Below are positions 14,398 through 22,496 of a DNA stretch of 26,312 nt, piece after piece (the first letter of the stretch is position 1; each line of letters begins with the position of its first letter). The DNA comes from Desulfobulbus sp. (GTDB lineage: Bacteria; Desulfobacterota; Desulfobulbia; Desulfobulbales; Desulfobulbaceae), in contig DRKH01000325.1 in NCBI GenBank assembly GCA_011051825.1, positions 1 through 26,312 of the forward strand, given 5' to 3'. The position numbers were made by a program, and so were the translations under genes. Below the pieces are notes generated by a model. It did not search any database, had not been told where the DNA came from, and saw only the letters and a program-made list of their open reading frames with translations.

Positions 14398-14565
14398 GAT
14401 CCGGGAAATACCTGGTCGGTGAACACGCTTCCTGTACCTGAAAGAGTGTATGAAAGAAAATAAACAGGTTCAAGGGCTAAAGTCAATTCTAATGCTCTTT
14501 CAAGTAGAATAACTGCAGTCATTCTCAGAAAAAAAAGGGAGGGGGCTGGTCCGAGGAGAGTCAAA

Positions 14566-14692
14566 GTAGGTGCTCAGGAGCACCGCACGGAGTCTCGTCC
14601 CCCGCTTACCCGGAGGCTCGCAGGCTCGCAGGCTCGCTTACCTCTTCGCACGGTCGCGACTGCCTGCATAGAGGGGCTATCCACTTAACGCA
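14566..14692. repeat. Truncated family-1 repeat, copy C
   Basis: It starts like the other copies (GTAGGTGCTCAGGAGCACCG, then CACGGAGTCTCG) and continues with a 7-base GCTCGCA(G) run and CTTACCTCTTCGCACGGTCG. This is the reverse complement of the right half of copy A. It stops after CATAGAGGGGCTATCC, where copy A would turn back, so it is a half-copy lacking its second terminal arm. Confidence 0.65.
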
Positions 14693-14735
14693 AGTTATTT
14701 AATCGGTTGGGTAAGCGAACTCATTCTCGGTTATT

Positions 14736-15000
14736 GTTGGGTTACGCGGCTTTTGCTTCTTGGTAACTGTTCAGGAGCACCCCACGGAGTCTACGCTCGA
14801 AGTCTGCGCTTATCTACCTCTCTGCACGGTCAGGCCTGATTCACATAGGAATCACTATAATTCACAGGCCTGACTGCACAGATATGGAGCACTCCTGAAC
14901 AGTTACAGGTGGTGGTAAGGCTAGTTCTCTGCCCCTACCTGAATAGTTACGCTTCTTGCAGTTAAAGATTGAAACGGCATGAAAACAAGCGTAACCCAAC
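14736..15000. repeat. Family-2 repeat (GTTGGGTTA...) enclosing a family-1 copy
   Basis: A perfect 12-bp inverted repeat, GTTGGGTTACGC (14736-14747) and GCGTAACCCAAC (14989-15000), bounds the segment. Just inside, TTTTGCTTCTTG is followed at once by the family-1 copy at 14763-14906. The same GTTGGGTTA...GCG theme bounds 17500-17628. Words of this kind resemble REP-type palindromes common in proteobacteria. Confidence 0.6.
14763..14906. repeat. Palindromic interspersed repeat, family 1, copy D (144 bp)
   Basis: A perfect 15-bp inverted repeat, GTAACTGTTCAGGAG (14763-14777) with CTCCTGAACAGTTAC (14892-14906), bounds the copy. It includes CACCCCACGGAGTCTACG, CTCGAAGTCTGCGCTTATC and a central palindrome CAGGCCTGA...TCACAGGCCTG. 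It lies within a family-2 inverted repeat, so it looks inserted there. Confidence 0.85.
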
Positions 15001-15222
15001 AAATTCTGATACTATGCCCGCTAACCCCAACCTTGAGGCCATTGAATCCGACTTGCTCTTCAGGTGGATACCCCATCTGCATAAATCGTGCATCCATCTG
15101 CAGAGCTACAAATTCCCTTGATTGTACCTTTTTTTATTCTGATTTAACCGACGAGAAACGGTAAAGGCCTTGACAAGGACAAACACGCACTTTACAAAGG
15201 AAAGAAGAGAAGTAAGAATTAC

Positions 15223-15408
15223 TTAGGGACTGACACGAAATAAGTGTGACGATCAGGCGCTCTGATTTGGGTTGGATCTGAACGGTTCAATTGAGCAAGA
15301 CCGCAGGCGTAGCAGTGCTGCGTTGAGGATTTTGCGATTGCGAATCGTTCAAATATGGCCCGAAGCAGAGATGGATAAGTGTTATAGTTATTTCGTGACA
15401 GTCCCTTA
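15223..15408. mobile_element. MITE-like element (186 bp, about 20-bp terminal inverted repeats)
   Basis: The left end AGGGACTGACACGAAATAA (15225-15243) and right end TTATTTCGTGACAGTCCCT (15388-15406) are inverted repeats with one mismatch over 19 bases. The interior has a second imperfect pair (GAACGGTTCAA ... GAATCGTTCAAA) and no transposase frame. Size and structure fit a non-autonomous transposon. Its right end lies 22 bases before the D,D-carboxypeptidase start, so it may influence that gene's expression. No clear target duplication was identified. Confidence 0.7.
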
Positions 15409-15430
15409 CCGTGTCCTTTCCATTATATCT

Positions 15431-16453
15431 ATGAAACAGCTTTTTTCCACAGCTCGACTTTACGCACTGTTCTCCATTTTGTTTCTGATCTGCGCACTGC
15501 AGGTTCAGGCCGGCCAGATACCTGTTCTCAAGGACACGGCAAAGCATCGTCCCCAGGCAGCCACAACAGAGCCTGAAGACGCGCAGCGCATGGCGGCCTG
15601 GATCAGTCTGGGGGATCACAGCAGTATCGCGGCCGTGAAAAGACGGGTTCGCAGAACAAAGTCAACGGCAAGCCGTCTGCCCAACATCAAGAAACAGATA
15701 ACATCCAAAAGCGTCATCATCATGGACGCGGAAACCGGCGAAACAATTTTTGCCAAGGCCCCGGATAATCCGCGCCAACCTGCTTCAACCATCAAAGTGC
15801 TCACCGGGATGATCGCTATCAAATCCCTGGACAGTGACGAAAGAGTCAGTGTCAGTCGGCATGCCTCCGGCATGCCCAGGTCAAAAATCTATCTTGACAC
15901 AAGGAAACAGTATAAGGTCGATGATCTGATTAATGCGGTCCTGCTGGCGTCGGCCAACGATGCCTCCGTCGCCCTTGCCGAAAAAATTGCCGGCAGTGAA
16001 CAGGATTTCGCCCGGATGATGACCCTGCGGGCCAAGTTATGGGGAGCCAGGAACACTATCTGCCGCACGGCATCCGGCCTGACAGCCAAAGGGCAGCATT
16101 CAACGGCCCGGGATCTGGCCACAATTTTCCGTCATACCATGCAAAATCAAGAATTTGCCCGGCGCATGCAGAAGACGAAAGTCACGACCTCCTATGGAAA
16201 AACCCTGCGTAATCACAACAAGGCATTATGGCGGGTCAAAGGGGCTAACGGAGGGAAAACCGGGTATACGGCGGCAGCCAGACAAACCTACGTCGGAAAA
16301 TTTACCCGGGAAGAGGGATCCATTATTGTGGCCATCATGGGCAGTGAAACCATGTGGTCCGACCTGAAGAATCTGGTGGAATACGGTTTTAAACGAAAAC
16401 AGCAGATCGCCCGGGCCCGTATGGAAAATACCAGATTTGCCCAGGCCGACTGA
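15431..16453 (+). CDS. D-alanyl-D-alanine carboxypeptidase (serine peptidase S11)
   Basis: 340 residues from the ATG at 15431, chosen because it opens a signal peptide (MKQLFSTARLYALFSILFLI, ending VQA at about 27); the frame is open further upstream but only through the MITE-like element. Penicillin-binding motifs: S-T-I-K (Ser119, Lys122), S-A-N (174-176) and K-T-G (276-278). The enzyme acts in the periplasm, removing the terminal D-Ala from peptidoglycan pentapeptides and trimming cross-link capacity. A basic linker of about 90 residues lies between the signal peptide and the catalytic domain. There is no separate C-terminal PBP5-type beta domain or amphipathic anchor, so it resembles the shorter DacF/PBP7-like forms. 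No ribosome binding site is obvious. Confidence 0.9.
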   Translation: MKQLFSTARLYALFSILFLICALQVQAGQIPVLKDTAKHRPQAATTEPEDAQRMAAWISLGDHSSIAAVKRRVRRTKSTASRLPNIKKQITSKSVIIMDAETGETIFAKAPDNPRQPASTIKVLTGMIAIKSLDSDERVSVSRHASGMPRSKIYLDTRKQYKVDDLINAVLLASANDASVALAEKIAGSEQDFARMMTLRAKLWGARNTICRTASGLTAKGQHSTARDLATIFRHTMQNQEFARRMQKTKVTTSYGKTLRNHNKALWRVKGANGGKTGYTAAARQTYVGKFTREEGSIIVAIMGSETMWSDLKNLVEYGFKRKQQIARARMENTRFAQAD

Positions 16454-16510
16454 TCAGGCTCGCCAATCAGCCCGGTAACGATATTTCCGATTTCGATTCA
16501 GGGAAAAAAC

Positions 16511-16800
16511 GTAACCGTTCACCGGGATGTCATGCCCTTGGCATTACATCCAAATTGTAAACGTTTACCAGTGCGCCATATTCGTTCAGGTAAGCGAGCC
16601 TGCGAGACTCCGGGTAAGCGAGCCTGCGAGACTCCGGGTAAGCGAGCCTGCGAGACTCCGGGTAAGCGAGGAACAAAACTCCGATAGTCCGCTATGTGAA
16701 GAGATCTAATCGGACGAAGAGGCAGATAGATAGATAGATAAGCGCAGACTTCGAGCGCAGACTTCGAGCGTAGACTCCGTGGGGTGCTGGTGAACGTTTA
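16511..16800. repeat. Palindromic interspersed repeat, family 1, copy E (about 290 bp)
   Basis: It starts GTAACCGTTCACCGG (16511-16525), identical to the start of copy B, and ends with the imperfect complement GGTGCTGGTGAACGTTTA. Read on the other strand, its body follows copy B in order: CACCCCACGGAGTCT, GCTCGAAGTCTGCGC units, TATC repeats, CTATCGGAGT, a 24-base tandem block and a divergent distal arm. It lies between the converging carboxypeptidase and response regulator genes. Confidence 0.85.
16589..16683. repeat. Tandem repeat, 3 perfect 24-base units plus one divergent, inside copy E
   Basis: The units begin GGTAAGCGAG and end GCGAGACTCCG at 16589-16612, 16613-16636 and 16637-16660. 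A fourth unit with changed centre (GAACAAAA) follows to 16683. On the opposite strand these correspond to the 23-base units of copy B with one base and several centre changes (GCAGG in place of TTCC). Confidence 0.9.
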
Positions 16801-16817
16801 GGATAAAAACAAATGGT

Positions 16818-17192
16818 TCATGAAGCAATGCCAAGCTGTTGCTCGACAAGGGCAAGAATCGCCTCTCGCTTGAACGGCTTTTCCAGGGTTGCAATATCAC
16901 CAAGATACCCTGCCATGGTCAGATAGCGTTCTGCTTTGATCGCTCCGCCACCGGAGATGGCAAGAATCTTCATATCCGGGTAATCCCGAACCAGCTCCAT
17001 GATGAACTTCAAGCCGTCCTTGACCGGCATGATCATATCGGTGATAATCAAGTCAAAGGCATAACGGCCGACCAGCCGCATTCCCTCTTCACCGTTTTCC
17101 GCCACATGTACTTCATATCCTTCATGGGTCAACATCTGAGACAACATCGAGCGGATCTGCTCCTCATCGTCCACAACCAGTATCCGTTTCAA
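16818..17192 (-). CDS. Single-domain response regulator (CheY-like receiver), TTG start
   Basis: 124 codons of receiver domain only. The acidic pair is Asp8-Asp9 (VVDDE), the phospho-acceptor Asp52 (IITDMIMP), the switch Ser80 (ILAISGG) and Lys105 (LEKPFK). There is no output domain, so it must act by protein contact, as CheY or a phosphorelay intermediate does. Start: TTG at 17190-17192 has a consensus AGGAGG (17199-17204) 6 bases upstream and gives the standard LKRILVVDDE beginning; the ATG at 17270 would add 26 residues of atypical sequence. No kinase gene is nearby, so the partner is unknown. Family-1 repeat copy E follows its stop. Confidence 0.9.
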   Translation of the reverse strand: MKRILVVDDEEQIRSMLSQMLTHEGYEVHVAENGEEGMRLVGRYAFDLIITDMIMPVKDGLKFIMELVRDYPDMKILAISGGGAIKAERYLTMAGYLGDIATLEKPFKREAILALVEQQLGIAS

Positions 17193-17382
17193 TGATTTCC
17201 TCCTCGCATTAGTCAGCTTCACATGCTCCTGTGAAAAAAAATCCCCCTGCAGGGACATCTTGTCAGCCACATCCTGTCAGCCCCTTATCTCCACAGTACA
17301 ATTTGGTAATCATCAATTCAACAGCTTTTTCGCATTTGTCCTCTTTTTCTCCTGAATCCGGGGACGGTCACATATTTATTGT

Positions 17383-17405
17383 GTAACTTTTCAGGAGCAC
17401 CCCAC
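17383..17405. repeat. Terminal fragment of a family-1 repeat
   Basis: GTAACTTTTCAGGAGCACC followed by CCAC matches the left end of copy D (14763) with one change. No matching right arm follows; instead a poly-G stretch and the family-2 repeat at 17500 come next. The gap 17271-17720 holds only this fragment, the family-2 repeat and a terminator. Confidence 0.6.
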
Positions 17406-17499
17406 CAAATTTATGCGGTTGTTGATTTAATGTATTTTCGCCCGATCTCTGCGTTATAAAAAAAAGGGGGGGGGCTCCACTTCACTCTCCTTGGACACT

Positions 17500-17628
17500 G
17501 TTGGGTTAAGCGGCTTTCATGCTCCACGGTTATTGGGTTCGTTGACACCGAAAACCCTCAACACATTGAGTTTGCAAAAAATAAGCGAACCCAACACAAT
17601 GAAGAGGAAGCTGCTCGCTTAACCCAAC
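17500..17628. repeat. Family-2 repeat with nested inverted repeats (129 bp)
   Basis: The outer arms GTTGGGTTAAGCG (17500-17512) and CGCTTAACCCAAC (17616-17628) are perfect 13-bp complements. Inside, TTGGGTTCG and CGAACCCAA form a second pair around a centre with CTCAACACATTGAG (imperfect palindrome). No coding frame is seen. Confidence 0.75.
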
Positions 17629-17669
17629 GTATTTTGCATTTAGGAGAGCAAAGTGGATTCCCCCTTACG

Positions 17670-17701
17670 AAAAAAAAATCAGACCCGGTCGGGGACCGGG
17701 T
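17670..17701 (-). terminator. Intrinsic terminator of the DUF1566 gene
   Basis: On the minus strand the stem ACCCGGTC/GACCGGGT (17694-17701 with 17683-17690, 3-base loop) is followed by CTGA and a T8 run. It lies about 20 bases past the stop codon of the gene at 17721. Confidence 0.88.
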
Positions 17702-17720
17702 GATCAAATTCAGCTTTTTT

Positions 17721-18656
17721 TCAGCGGCAGAAGCGGCCGAAACCGCCAGGAATCGTCCCTGAAGACCAGAACGCCCGGCCGTGCTTGAAATCTACAAACC
17801 AGTATCCGCCCGGTCTGCGGATGGCATCGACAAAGATAAACGGTTGTTCGGACGAAAAACAGGGATGCAGAAACAGATCTCTGTTCTTCTCCTGTTCCAT
17901 GAGGGACAGGGCCTCGGCCATGGACGGGAAACGCCAGTCGTTATAGCCGGCAAACTGTGCCGCATTGAGTCTTTCCAGCTCCCTGCGCATGGAACGATGA
18001 CTCATGATATCCGCTCCGCCCCGCTGCCACATGACACCGGTCACCTTGTCGGTTACGGTCCGGCCATCACCGTTGTCGACCAGGAAATTCTTAAAATTGC
18101 CTTCAGGGTTCCGCTCATGGTCGGTAAAATTGTATTTTTTGACCAGGGCAACCACATCCTCTTCGCTCATCTCAGCAGGACCCGAGGGCAGATCGACGCG
18201 TTCCAGATCAGCGGGCAGCGGTTCATCGGCCCCGGGCAGACCGGTCAAGCCCAGGCTTTCCCGTTCCTCTTCCTCAATGGGAACGACCTTGGATTCATCA
18301 CAGGTCTCAATGATATTTTCCAGCAGCCACGTTTTTACTTCCTCGTTGATACCATGGCTTCGTTCAAAGATCGCAACCTTGCCCTGATCATCGACACATT
18401 TTCGTACCATCTCAGGAGGCGCCAGTATTTCAGCCACAACGCGGGCATGCTTTACGCCGCGTTCCATCAGACAGAGCCTGGGGGTATCATCCCAGGCATC
18501 GATAAAGAAATAATAGATTCGTTCCTTACGTGAAATTTTACTGCGAACCTGCTCTTTCCCTCCCCAGGATTCAAAGGTGCCAAAGGTATACTCCGGACTC
18601 ATCTCCCAGTCGATGACAGGTTGATTCCCCAGCTTCAAAAGAGTAAACAGTCCCAT
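17721..18656 (-). CDS. DUF1566 (Lcl C-terminal type) domain protein
   Basis: 311 residues without a signal peptide. The C-terminal half carries the DUF1566 signature: VDNGDGRTVTDKVTGVMWQR (about 192-212), then RLNAAQFAGYNDWRFPSMAE and a final WFVDFKHGRAFWSSG. The N-terminal half (about 1-130) has no family I recognise; it contains FFIDAWDDTPRLCLMERG. An acidic linker (PIEEEERESLG) joins the halves. GGAGG lies 5 bases before the ATG, and a strong terminator follows the stop, so it is probably monocistronic. DUF1566 folds like C-type lectins in part and is often found in surface or sulfatase-modifying-like proteins, but here the lack of a signal suggests a cytoplasmic location. Function unknown. 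Confidence 0.82.
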   Translation of the reverse strand: MGLFTLLKLGNQPVIDWEMSPEYTFGTFESWGGKEQVRSKISRKERIYYFFIDAWDDTPRLCLMERGVKHARVVAEILAPPEMVRKCVDDQGKVAIFERSHGINEEVKTWLLENIIETCDESKVVPIEEEERESLGLTGLPGADEPLPADLERVDLPSGPAEMSEEDVVALVKKYNFTDHERNPEGNFKNFLVDNGDGRTVTDKVTGVMWQRGGADIMSHRSMRRELERLNAAQFAGYNDWRFPSMAEALSLMEQEKNRDLFLHPCFSSEQPFIFVDAIRRPGGYWFVDFKHGRAFWSSGTIPGGFGRFCR

Positions 18657-18852
18657 AAAATCCTCCGTAATTTATTTTACAAAAAACAGAAATAGAGTAG
18701 TATTCCACTTTGGAACCTGAGCATTGAAATCACGGGGTTAAATAGCCTCTGACCTGTTACCCAAGACCTTCACCTTTCAGACCCAAGTCTTCTCCAAAGT
18801 CGAATGCGTTGACTTACTATAGAATGATACTTATTACCACGTCAAGATAAAA

Positions 18853-20970
18853 ATGATTATTATTCAGCCCGGATCTCCGGAACCGCTTGGAGCGACAGTC
18901 ACTGCCCGGGGAATCAACTTCGCCCTTTTCTCCCGGCATGCCACCGATGTAACCCTTGTCATCGAGGAGGAAAACGGAAAAAAAACAGTGGCGCAGGAAT
19001 TCCCCCTCGACCCGGTTCTGAACAAGACCGGAGACATCTGGCACTGTCTGCTCTGCGGCTGTTCGCAATCCTTGCGATACGGCTATCGTATTGCCGGCCC
19101 GCATGACCCTGAAGGCAGCGGCCACTGGTATGATAAAAGCCTTATCCTGATTGATCCCTATGCCAAGGAACTTCGCTCCCCGACATGGGGAAAAAAGCGC
19201 AGCTGCCTGGGAACCAGACCCTGCGGCATGCTGCCGGACCAGGAATACGACTGGCAGGGGGATCGTCCCCTGAATCACCCGCTGCCCGATACCATCATCT
19301 ATGAAATGCATGTCCGCGGCCTGACCCGGCATCCGTCTTCCAAGACCGCCAGACCTGGAACCTTTACCGGGGTGACCGAAAAAATTCCCTACCTGCAGGA
19401 ACTGGGCATCACGGCTGTCGAGCTGATGCCGGTCACCGAATTTAATGAGAATGAAACCATTTTTACCAATCCCGACACCGGTGAACGGTTAAAAAACTAC
19501 TGGGGTTACAGTCCGCTTTCCTTTTTTGCCCCCAAAACCGGGTACAGCAGTGATCCCGACAATCCGCTCGACGAATTCCGGGATATGGTCCGAGCCCTGC
19601 ACAAGGCCGGGATTGAGGTCATTCTCGACATAGTCTATAACCATACCGCCGAAGGCGGAGCGGACGGGCCGACCACAAGCTTCCGCGGTATCGACAATAC
19701 CATTTACTACCTGCTTGATCCCTGGACCCGGGCCTATCTTAACTTTTCCGGCTGCGGCAACACCTGCAACTGCAATCATCCGGTTGTGCGGACGCTGATC
19801 ATGGATGCCCTGCGCTGGTGGGTTGTCAACATGCATGTGGACGGCTTTCGTTTTGATCTGGCCTCCATTCTCGGACGGGATCAGGAGGGACATGTCCTGA
19901 CCAACCCGCCGGTGGTGGAGATGATCGCCGAGGATCCGATTCTGGCAGACTCCAAGATTATTGCCGAGGCCTGGGACGCAGCCGGACTCTACCAGGTCGG
20001 CAGTTTTTCCGCCCACCGGCGATGGGCCGAATGGAACGGCAGGTTCCGGGACGATATCCGGGCCTTCATGTGCGGACATCCGGGCCTGGTTCCGGCCCTG
20101 GCAACCCGCATTGCCGGAAGTTCGGACCTCTATCAGCAGGACGGACGGCGTCCCTGCAACTCGATTAATTTCATCACCAGCCATGACGGTTTCACGCTGC
20201 AGGATCTGGTGAGTTACAACGAAAAACACAACCGAATGAACGGTGAGGGAAACCGGGACGGCGACAACAACAATCTGAGCTGGAACTCCGGTGCCGAAGG
20301 TGAGACCGACGACCCGAAGATCATCCGCTTACGCAATCGCAGGGTCCGGACCATGGCGGTCATTCTCTTTCTTTCCCAGGGCGTACCGATGATGGTTGCC
20401 GGCGATGAATTCGGACGCAGCCAGCAGGGCAACAATAATGCCTGGTGCCAGGACAATGAAATCAGCTGGCTCAACTGGGAACTCCTGCAGCGCCATGGCC
20501 ATCGGTTCCGCTTCTTTAAAAAACTTATTCACCTCAGGCGGGCCCACCCTATCTTCCGCCGCCATGATTTTTTTCTGGCCGAGGATACTGCGGGCGAACC
20601 GCTTCATCTGCAGGAGATCAGCTGGCAGGGGCTCAGGCCCGGCGAACAGAACTGGTCCCATGACTGCCATACGCTGGCCTTTACCCTCAACGGTTCCCAG
20701 CTGCCCGAGGGTGAAGACGATGACTTTTTCATCATGCTCAACGGCCACCGGACGAAAAAACAAATCTTTACCGTTTCAACGCCGCCCACCCTGCACACCA
20801 GGCGAAAATGGAAAAAAATAATAGATACCGGCAAACTGCCGCCCAATGATTTCCTGGATGCGGAACAGGCCGCTATCATCACCCCCGGTGAGCGGGTGCC
20901 CGTTGCCCCCATGGGCTGTGTCGTACTCCAGTCACAAAACGGCACCATCGCTGCCCGACAGACCCGCTGA
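18853..20970 (+). CDS. glgX: Glycogen debranching enzyme GlgX (isoamylase-type, GH13)
   Basis: 705 residues. The N-terminal CBM48-like beta domain (GSPEPLGATVTARGINFALF) is followed by the GH13 barrel, with YEMHVRGLTRH, nucleophile Asp335 in DGFRFDLAS, acid/base Glu372 in IIAEAWDAAG and transition-state stabiliser Asp445 in ITSHDGFT. FRGIDNTIYY, and GNNNAWCQDNEISW near the end of the barrel, are typical of GlgX/isoamylase. It hydrolyses alpha-1,6 branches of glycogen or limit dextrins in the cytoplasm. Length matches GlgX (about 650-720). No strong ribosome binding site precedes the ATG. The following GDSL hydrolase starts 8 bases after the stop, so they probably form an operon. No other glycogen gene is in the window. 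Confidence 0.93.
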   Translation: MIIIQPGSPEPLGATVTARGINFALFSRHATDVTLVIEEENGKKTVAQEFPLDPVLNKTGDIWHCLLCGCSQSLRYGYRIAGPHDPEGSGHWYDKSLILIDPYAKELRSPTWGKKRSCLGTRPCGMLPDQEYDWQGDRPLNHPLPDTIIYEMHVRGLTRHPSSKTARPGTFTGVTEKIPYLQELGITAVELMPVTEFNENETIFTNPDTGERLKNYWGYSPLSFFAPKTGYSSDPDNPLDEFRDMVRALHKAGIEVILDIVYNHTAEGGADGPTTSFRGIDNTIYYLLDPWTRAYLNFSGCGNTCNCNHPVVRTLIMDALRWWVVNMHVDGFRFDLASILGRDQEGHVLTNPPVVEMIAEDPILADSKIIAEAWDAAGLYQVGSFSAHRRWAEWNGRFRDDIRAFMCGHPGLVPALATRIAGSSDLYQQDGRRPCNSINFITSHDGFTLQDLVSYNEKHNRMNGEGNRDGDNNNLSWNSGAEGETDDPKIIRLRNRRVRTMAVILFLSQGVPMMVAGDEFGRSQQGNNNAWCQDNEISWLNWELLQRHGHRFRFFKKLIHLRRAHPIFRRHDFFLAEDTAGEPLHLQEISWQGLRPGEQNWSHDCHTLAFTLNGSQLPEGEDDDFFIMLNGHRTKKQIFTVSTPPTLHTRRKWKKIIDTGKLPPNDFLDAEQAAIITPGERVPVAPMGCVVLQSQNGTIAARQTR

Positions 20971-20978
20971 CCAGCCAT

Positions 20979-21521
20979 ATGACCGCTCAGAAAACCATAC
21001 TTATGCTTGGCGACTCACTTGTTGAATGGGGGGACTGGGATACCCTTCTCCCTGACTATAAGGTACTCAACCGTGGTGTTGCCGGAGAGGATGTCGAGGG
21101 CCTGTCGGTGCGGCTGGCCGATGAAGTTGCAGTTGTAGAACCGGTACAGCACATCCTGATCATGGCCGGGACCAACAACCTGCTTATGGGCAACCTCTTT
21201 TTCCCGGCCATATTCAGGACCATGCTGGTCAGACTGCAGCAGCTGCGCCCGGATCCGGCAATTACTGTCAACTCAATCCTGCCTATGGATATTCCCGGCC
21301 TGCCCGGAGAGACAATCGACCGGGTCAACCTGGAACTCCGAGGGACGACCGAAGACAGCGGCAGCACTTTTTTAGACATGGACGAGGCCTATGCCGCCCG
21401 TTGTCTACCCATCACTCACCCCTGTTTCATGGAAGACGGGGTCCACCTGAGCACCCGCGGTTACCAGGTATGGGCCGAAGAGATCAGCCGTCATCTGCAG
21501 GGCCTGGAAAGAGAGCCATGA
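20979..21521 (+). CDS. SGNH/GDSL-family hydrolase
   Basis: 180 residues with all four SGNH blocks: GDSLVEWG (Ser13), NRGVAGE (Gly36), AGTNN (Asn66) and EDGVHLS (Asp153, His156). This gives a complete Ser-Asp-His triad and oxyanion hole for an esterase, thioesterase or acyl hydrolase. There is no signal peptide, so it is cytoplasmic like TesA-type or PAF-acetylhydrolase-like forms. It starts 8 bases after glgX and is probably co-expressed. A natural substrate cannot be named; deacylation of a sugar or lipid is possible. Confidence 0.88.
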   Translation: MTAQKTILMLGDSLVEWGDWDTLLPDYKVLNRGVAGEDVEGLSVRLADEVAVVEPVQHILIMAGTNNLLMGNLFFPAIFRTMLVRLQQLRPDPAITVNSILPMDIPGLPGETIDRVNLELRGTTEDSGSTFLDMDEAYAARCLPITHPCFMEDGVHLSTRGYQVWAEEISRHLQGLEREP

Positions 21522-21577
21522 GGCTTGACAGGCCGACTGCAACTTCTTATATGTTTCAGCTGTTGCCATAAAAAATC

Positions 21578-21617
21578 CTTCTGCTTCAGCCGTTGAACAG
21601 AAGACAAACTCTTTTTA
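21578..21617 (+). terminator. Possible terminator after the GDSL gene
   Basis: The hairpin CTTCTG...TTCA / TGAA...CAGAAG (21578-21583 with 21598-21603, one bulge) is followed after 8 bases by a T5 run. The spacer makes it weak. It separates glgX-GDSL from the next gene, which has its own ribosome binding site. Confidence 0.45.
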
Positions 21618-21633
21618 TTCTTCGAGGTATATT

Positions 21634-22479
21634 ATGATACGTTCACGCCTGTCTACCTGTCTTGTTCTGGCCGCCCTCTGCACCACACCGATTCTCTTCC
21701 ATGCCCCGGATACCCATGCCGCGGAATCGGCACTGGATGGAAAAGCAATCAAAGGTGAAGTTATTGAAACCATGAACTCCGGCGGCTACACCTACATCCA
21801 GGTGAAAGCCCCTGAAGGAGACGTATGGATTGCCATGCCCCAGACCAAGGTCAAGAAGGGCCAGCAGGTTACCTGTGCCCCCGGTATGTCCATGACCAAT
21901 TTTCAATCCAAATCCCTGAACCGCACCTTTGATACCATTATCTTCTCTTCCGGCCTTGACAACGGAAGTCTGCCGGCCAATCCGCATGGAGGCAGCGCCG
22001 GAATGGCAGCAGCTCCGGCAGCCGGTGGTTCTTCCTTTGCCGCCGCCGTGCAGGCTGAACGAAAAACCGGCATGGGGGGAGGAGCAGGCATGGGCAGCGC
22101 CATGGCCGGCATGGCAGGGGCCAGCGGCAGCACCAGCAACATTGTCCCTTCCAAGGACATTTCGGTGGAAAAAGCACCGGGAGACAATGCCTATACCGTG
22201 GGTGAAATCTTTGAACAGGGTAAAAAGCTCAACGATAAAAAGGTTGTGGTTCGCGGCAAGGTCGTGAAGGTCTCCAAAATGATTATGGGCAAAAACTGGG
22301 TCCATATTCAGGACGGCACCGGCAACCCGATGAAGAACTCCCATGATCTCGTTGTGACCACCATGGACGAGCCCGCCCTGGACAGTGTTGTCATCGTCAA
22401 GGGTACCCTGCATGCAAACAAGGACTTTGGTGCCGGCTACAAGTATGACGTAATCATTGAGGATGCCTCCGTTAAATAG
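21634..22479 (+). CDS. Periplasmic NrfJ-like protein with C-terminal OB-fold domain
   Basis: 281 residues. The signal peptide (MIRSRLSTCLVLAALCTTPI ... THA, about 29) leads to a first domain with GEVIETMNSGGYTYIQVKAP and VWIAMPQTKVKKGQQV. This pattern is typical of the small NrfJ-related proteins found with nitrite reductases in delta-proteobacteria. A low-complexity Gly/Ala/Met linker (about 117-170) follows. The C-terminal domain has VGEIFEQGKKLNDKKVVVRG, KVVKVSKMIMGKNWVHIQDG and VIVKGTLHANKDFG, an OB-fold of the exported nucleic-acid-binding-like type. It is probably periplasmic, binding a metal, a haem-protein partner or a small anion. GAGG stands 6 bases before the ATG. Precise function is unknown. 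Confidence 0.8.
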   Translation: MIRSRLSTCLVLAALCTTPILFHAPDTHAAESALDGKAIKGEVIETMNSGGYTYIQVKAPEGDVWIAMPQTKVKKGQQVTCAPGMSMTNFQSKSLNRTFDTIIFSSGLDNGSLPANPHGGSAGMAAAPAAGGSSFAAAVQAERKTGMGGGAGMGSAMAGMAGASGSTSNIVPSKDISVEKAPGDNAYTVGEIFEQGKKLNDKKVVVRGKVVKVSKMIMGKNWVHIQDGTGNPMKNSHDLVVTTMDEPALDSVVIVKGTLHANKDFGAGYKYDVIIEDASVK

Positions 22480-22496
22480 CATCGTCTTTCCCAGCC

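Noticed and set aside
14355..14564. 69-codon minus-strand frame
   Set aside because: Hydrophobic but without a ribosome site or homology pattern; it lies in repeat-rich DNA and covers a hairpin.
16589..16683. Possible CRISPR or iteron array
   Set aside because: The 24-base units have no spacers, and no replication initiator gene or AT-rich origin region is adjacent.
16527..16709. 60-codon frame with repeated SEPARLRV
   Set aside because: It is a translation of the 24-base tandem repeat in copy E, with no independent support.
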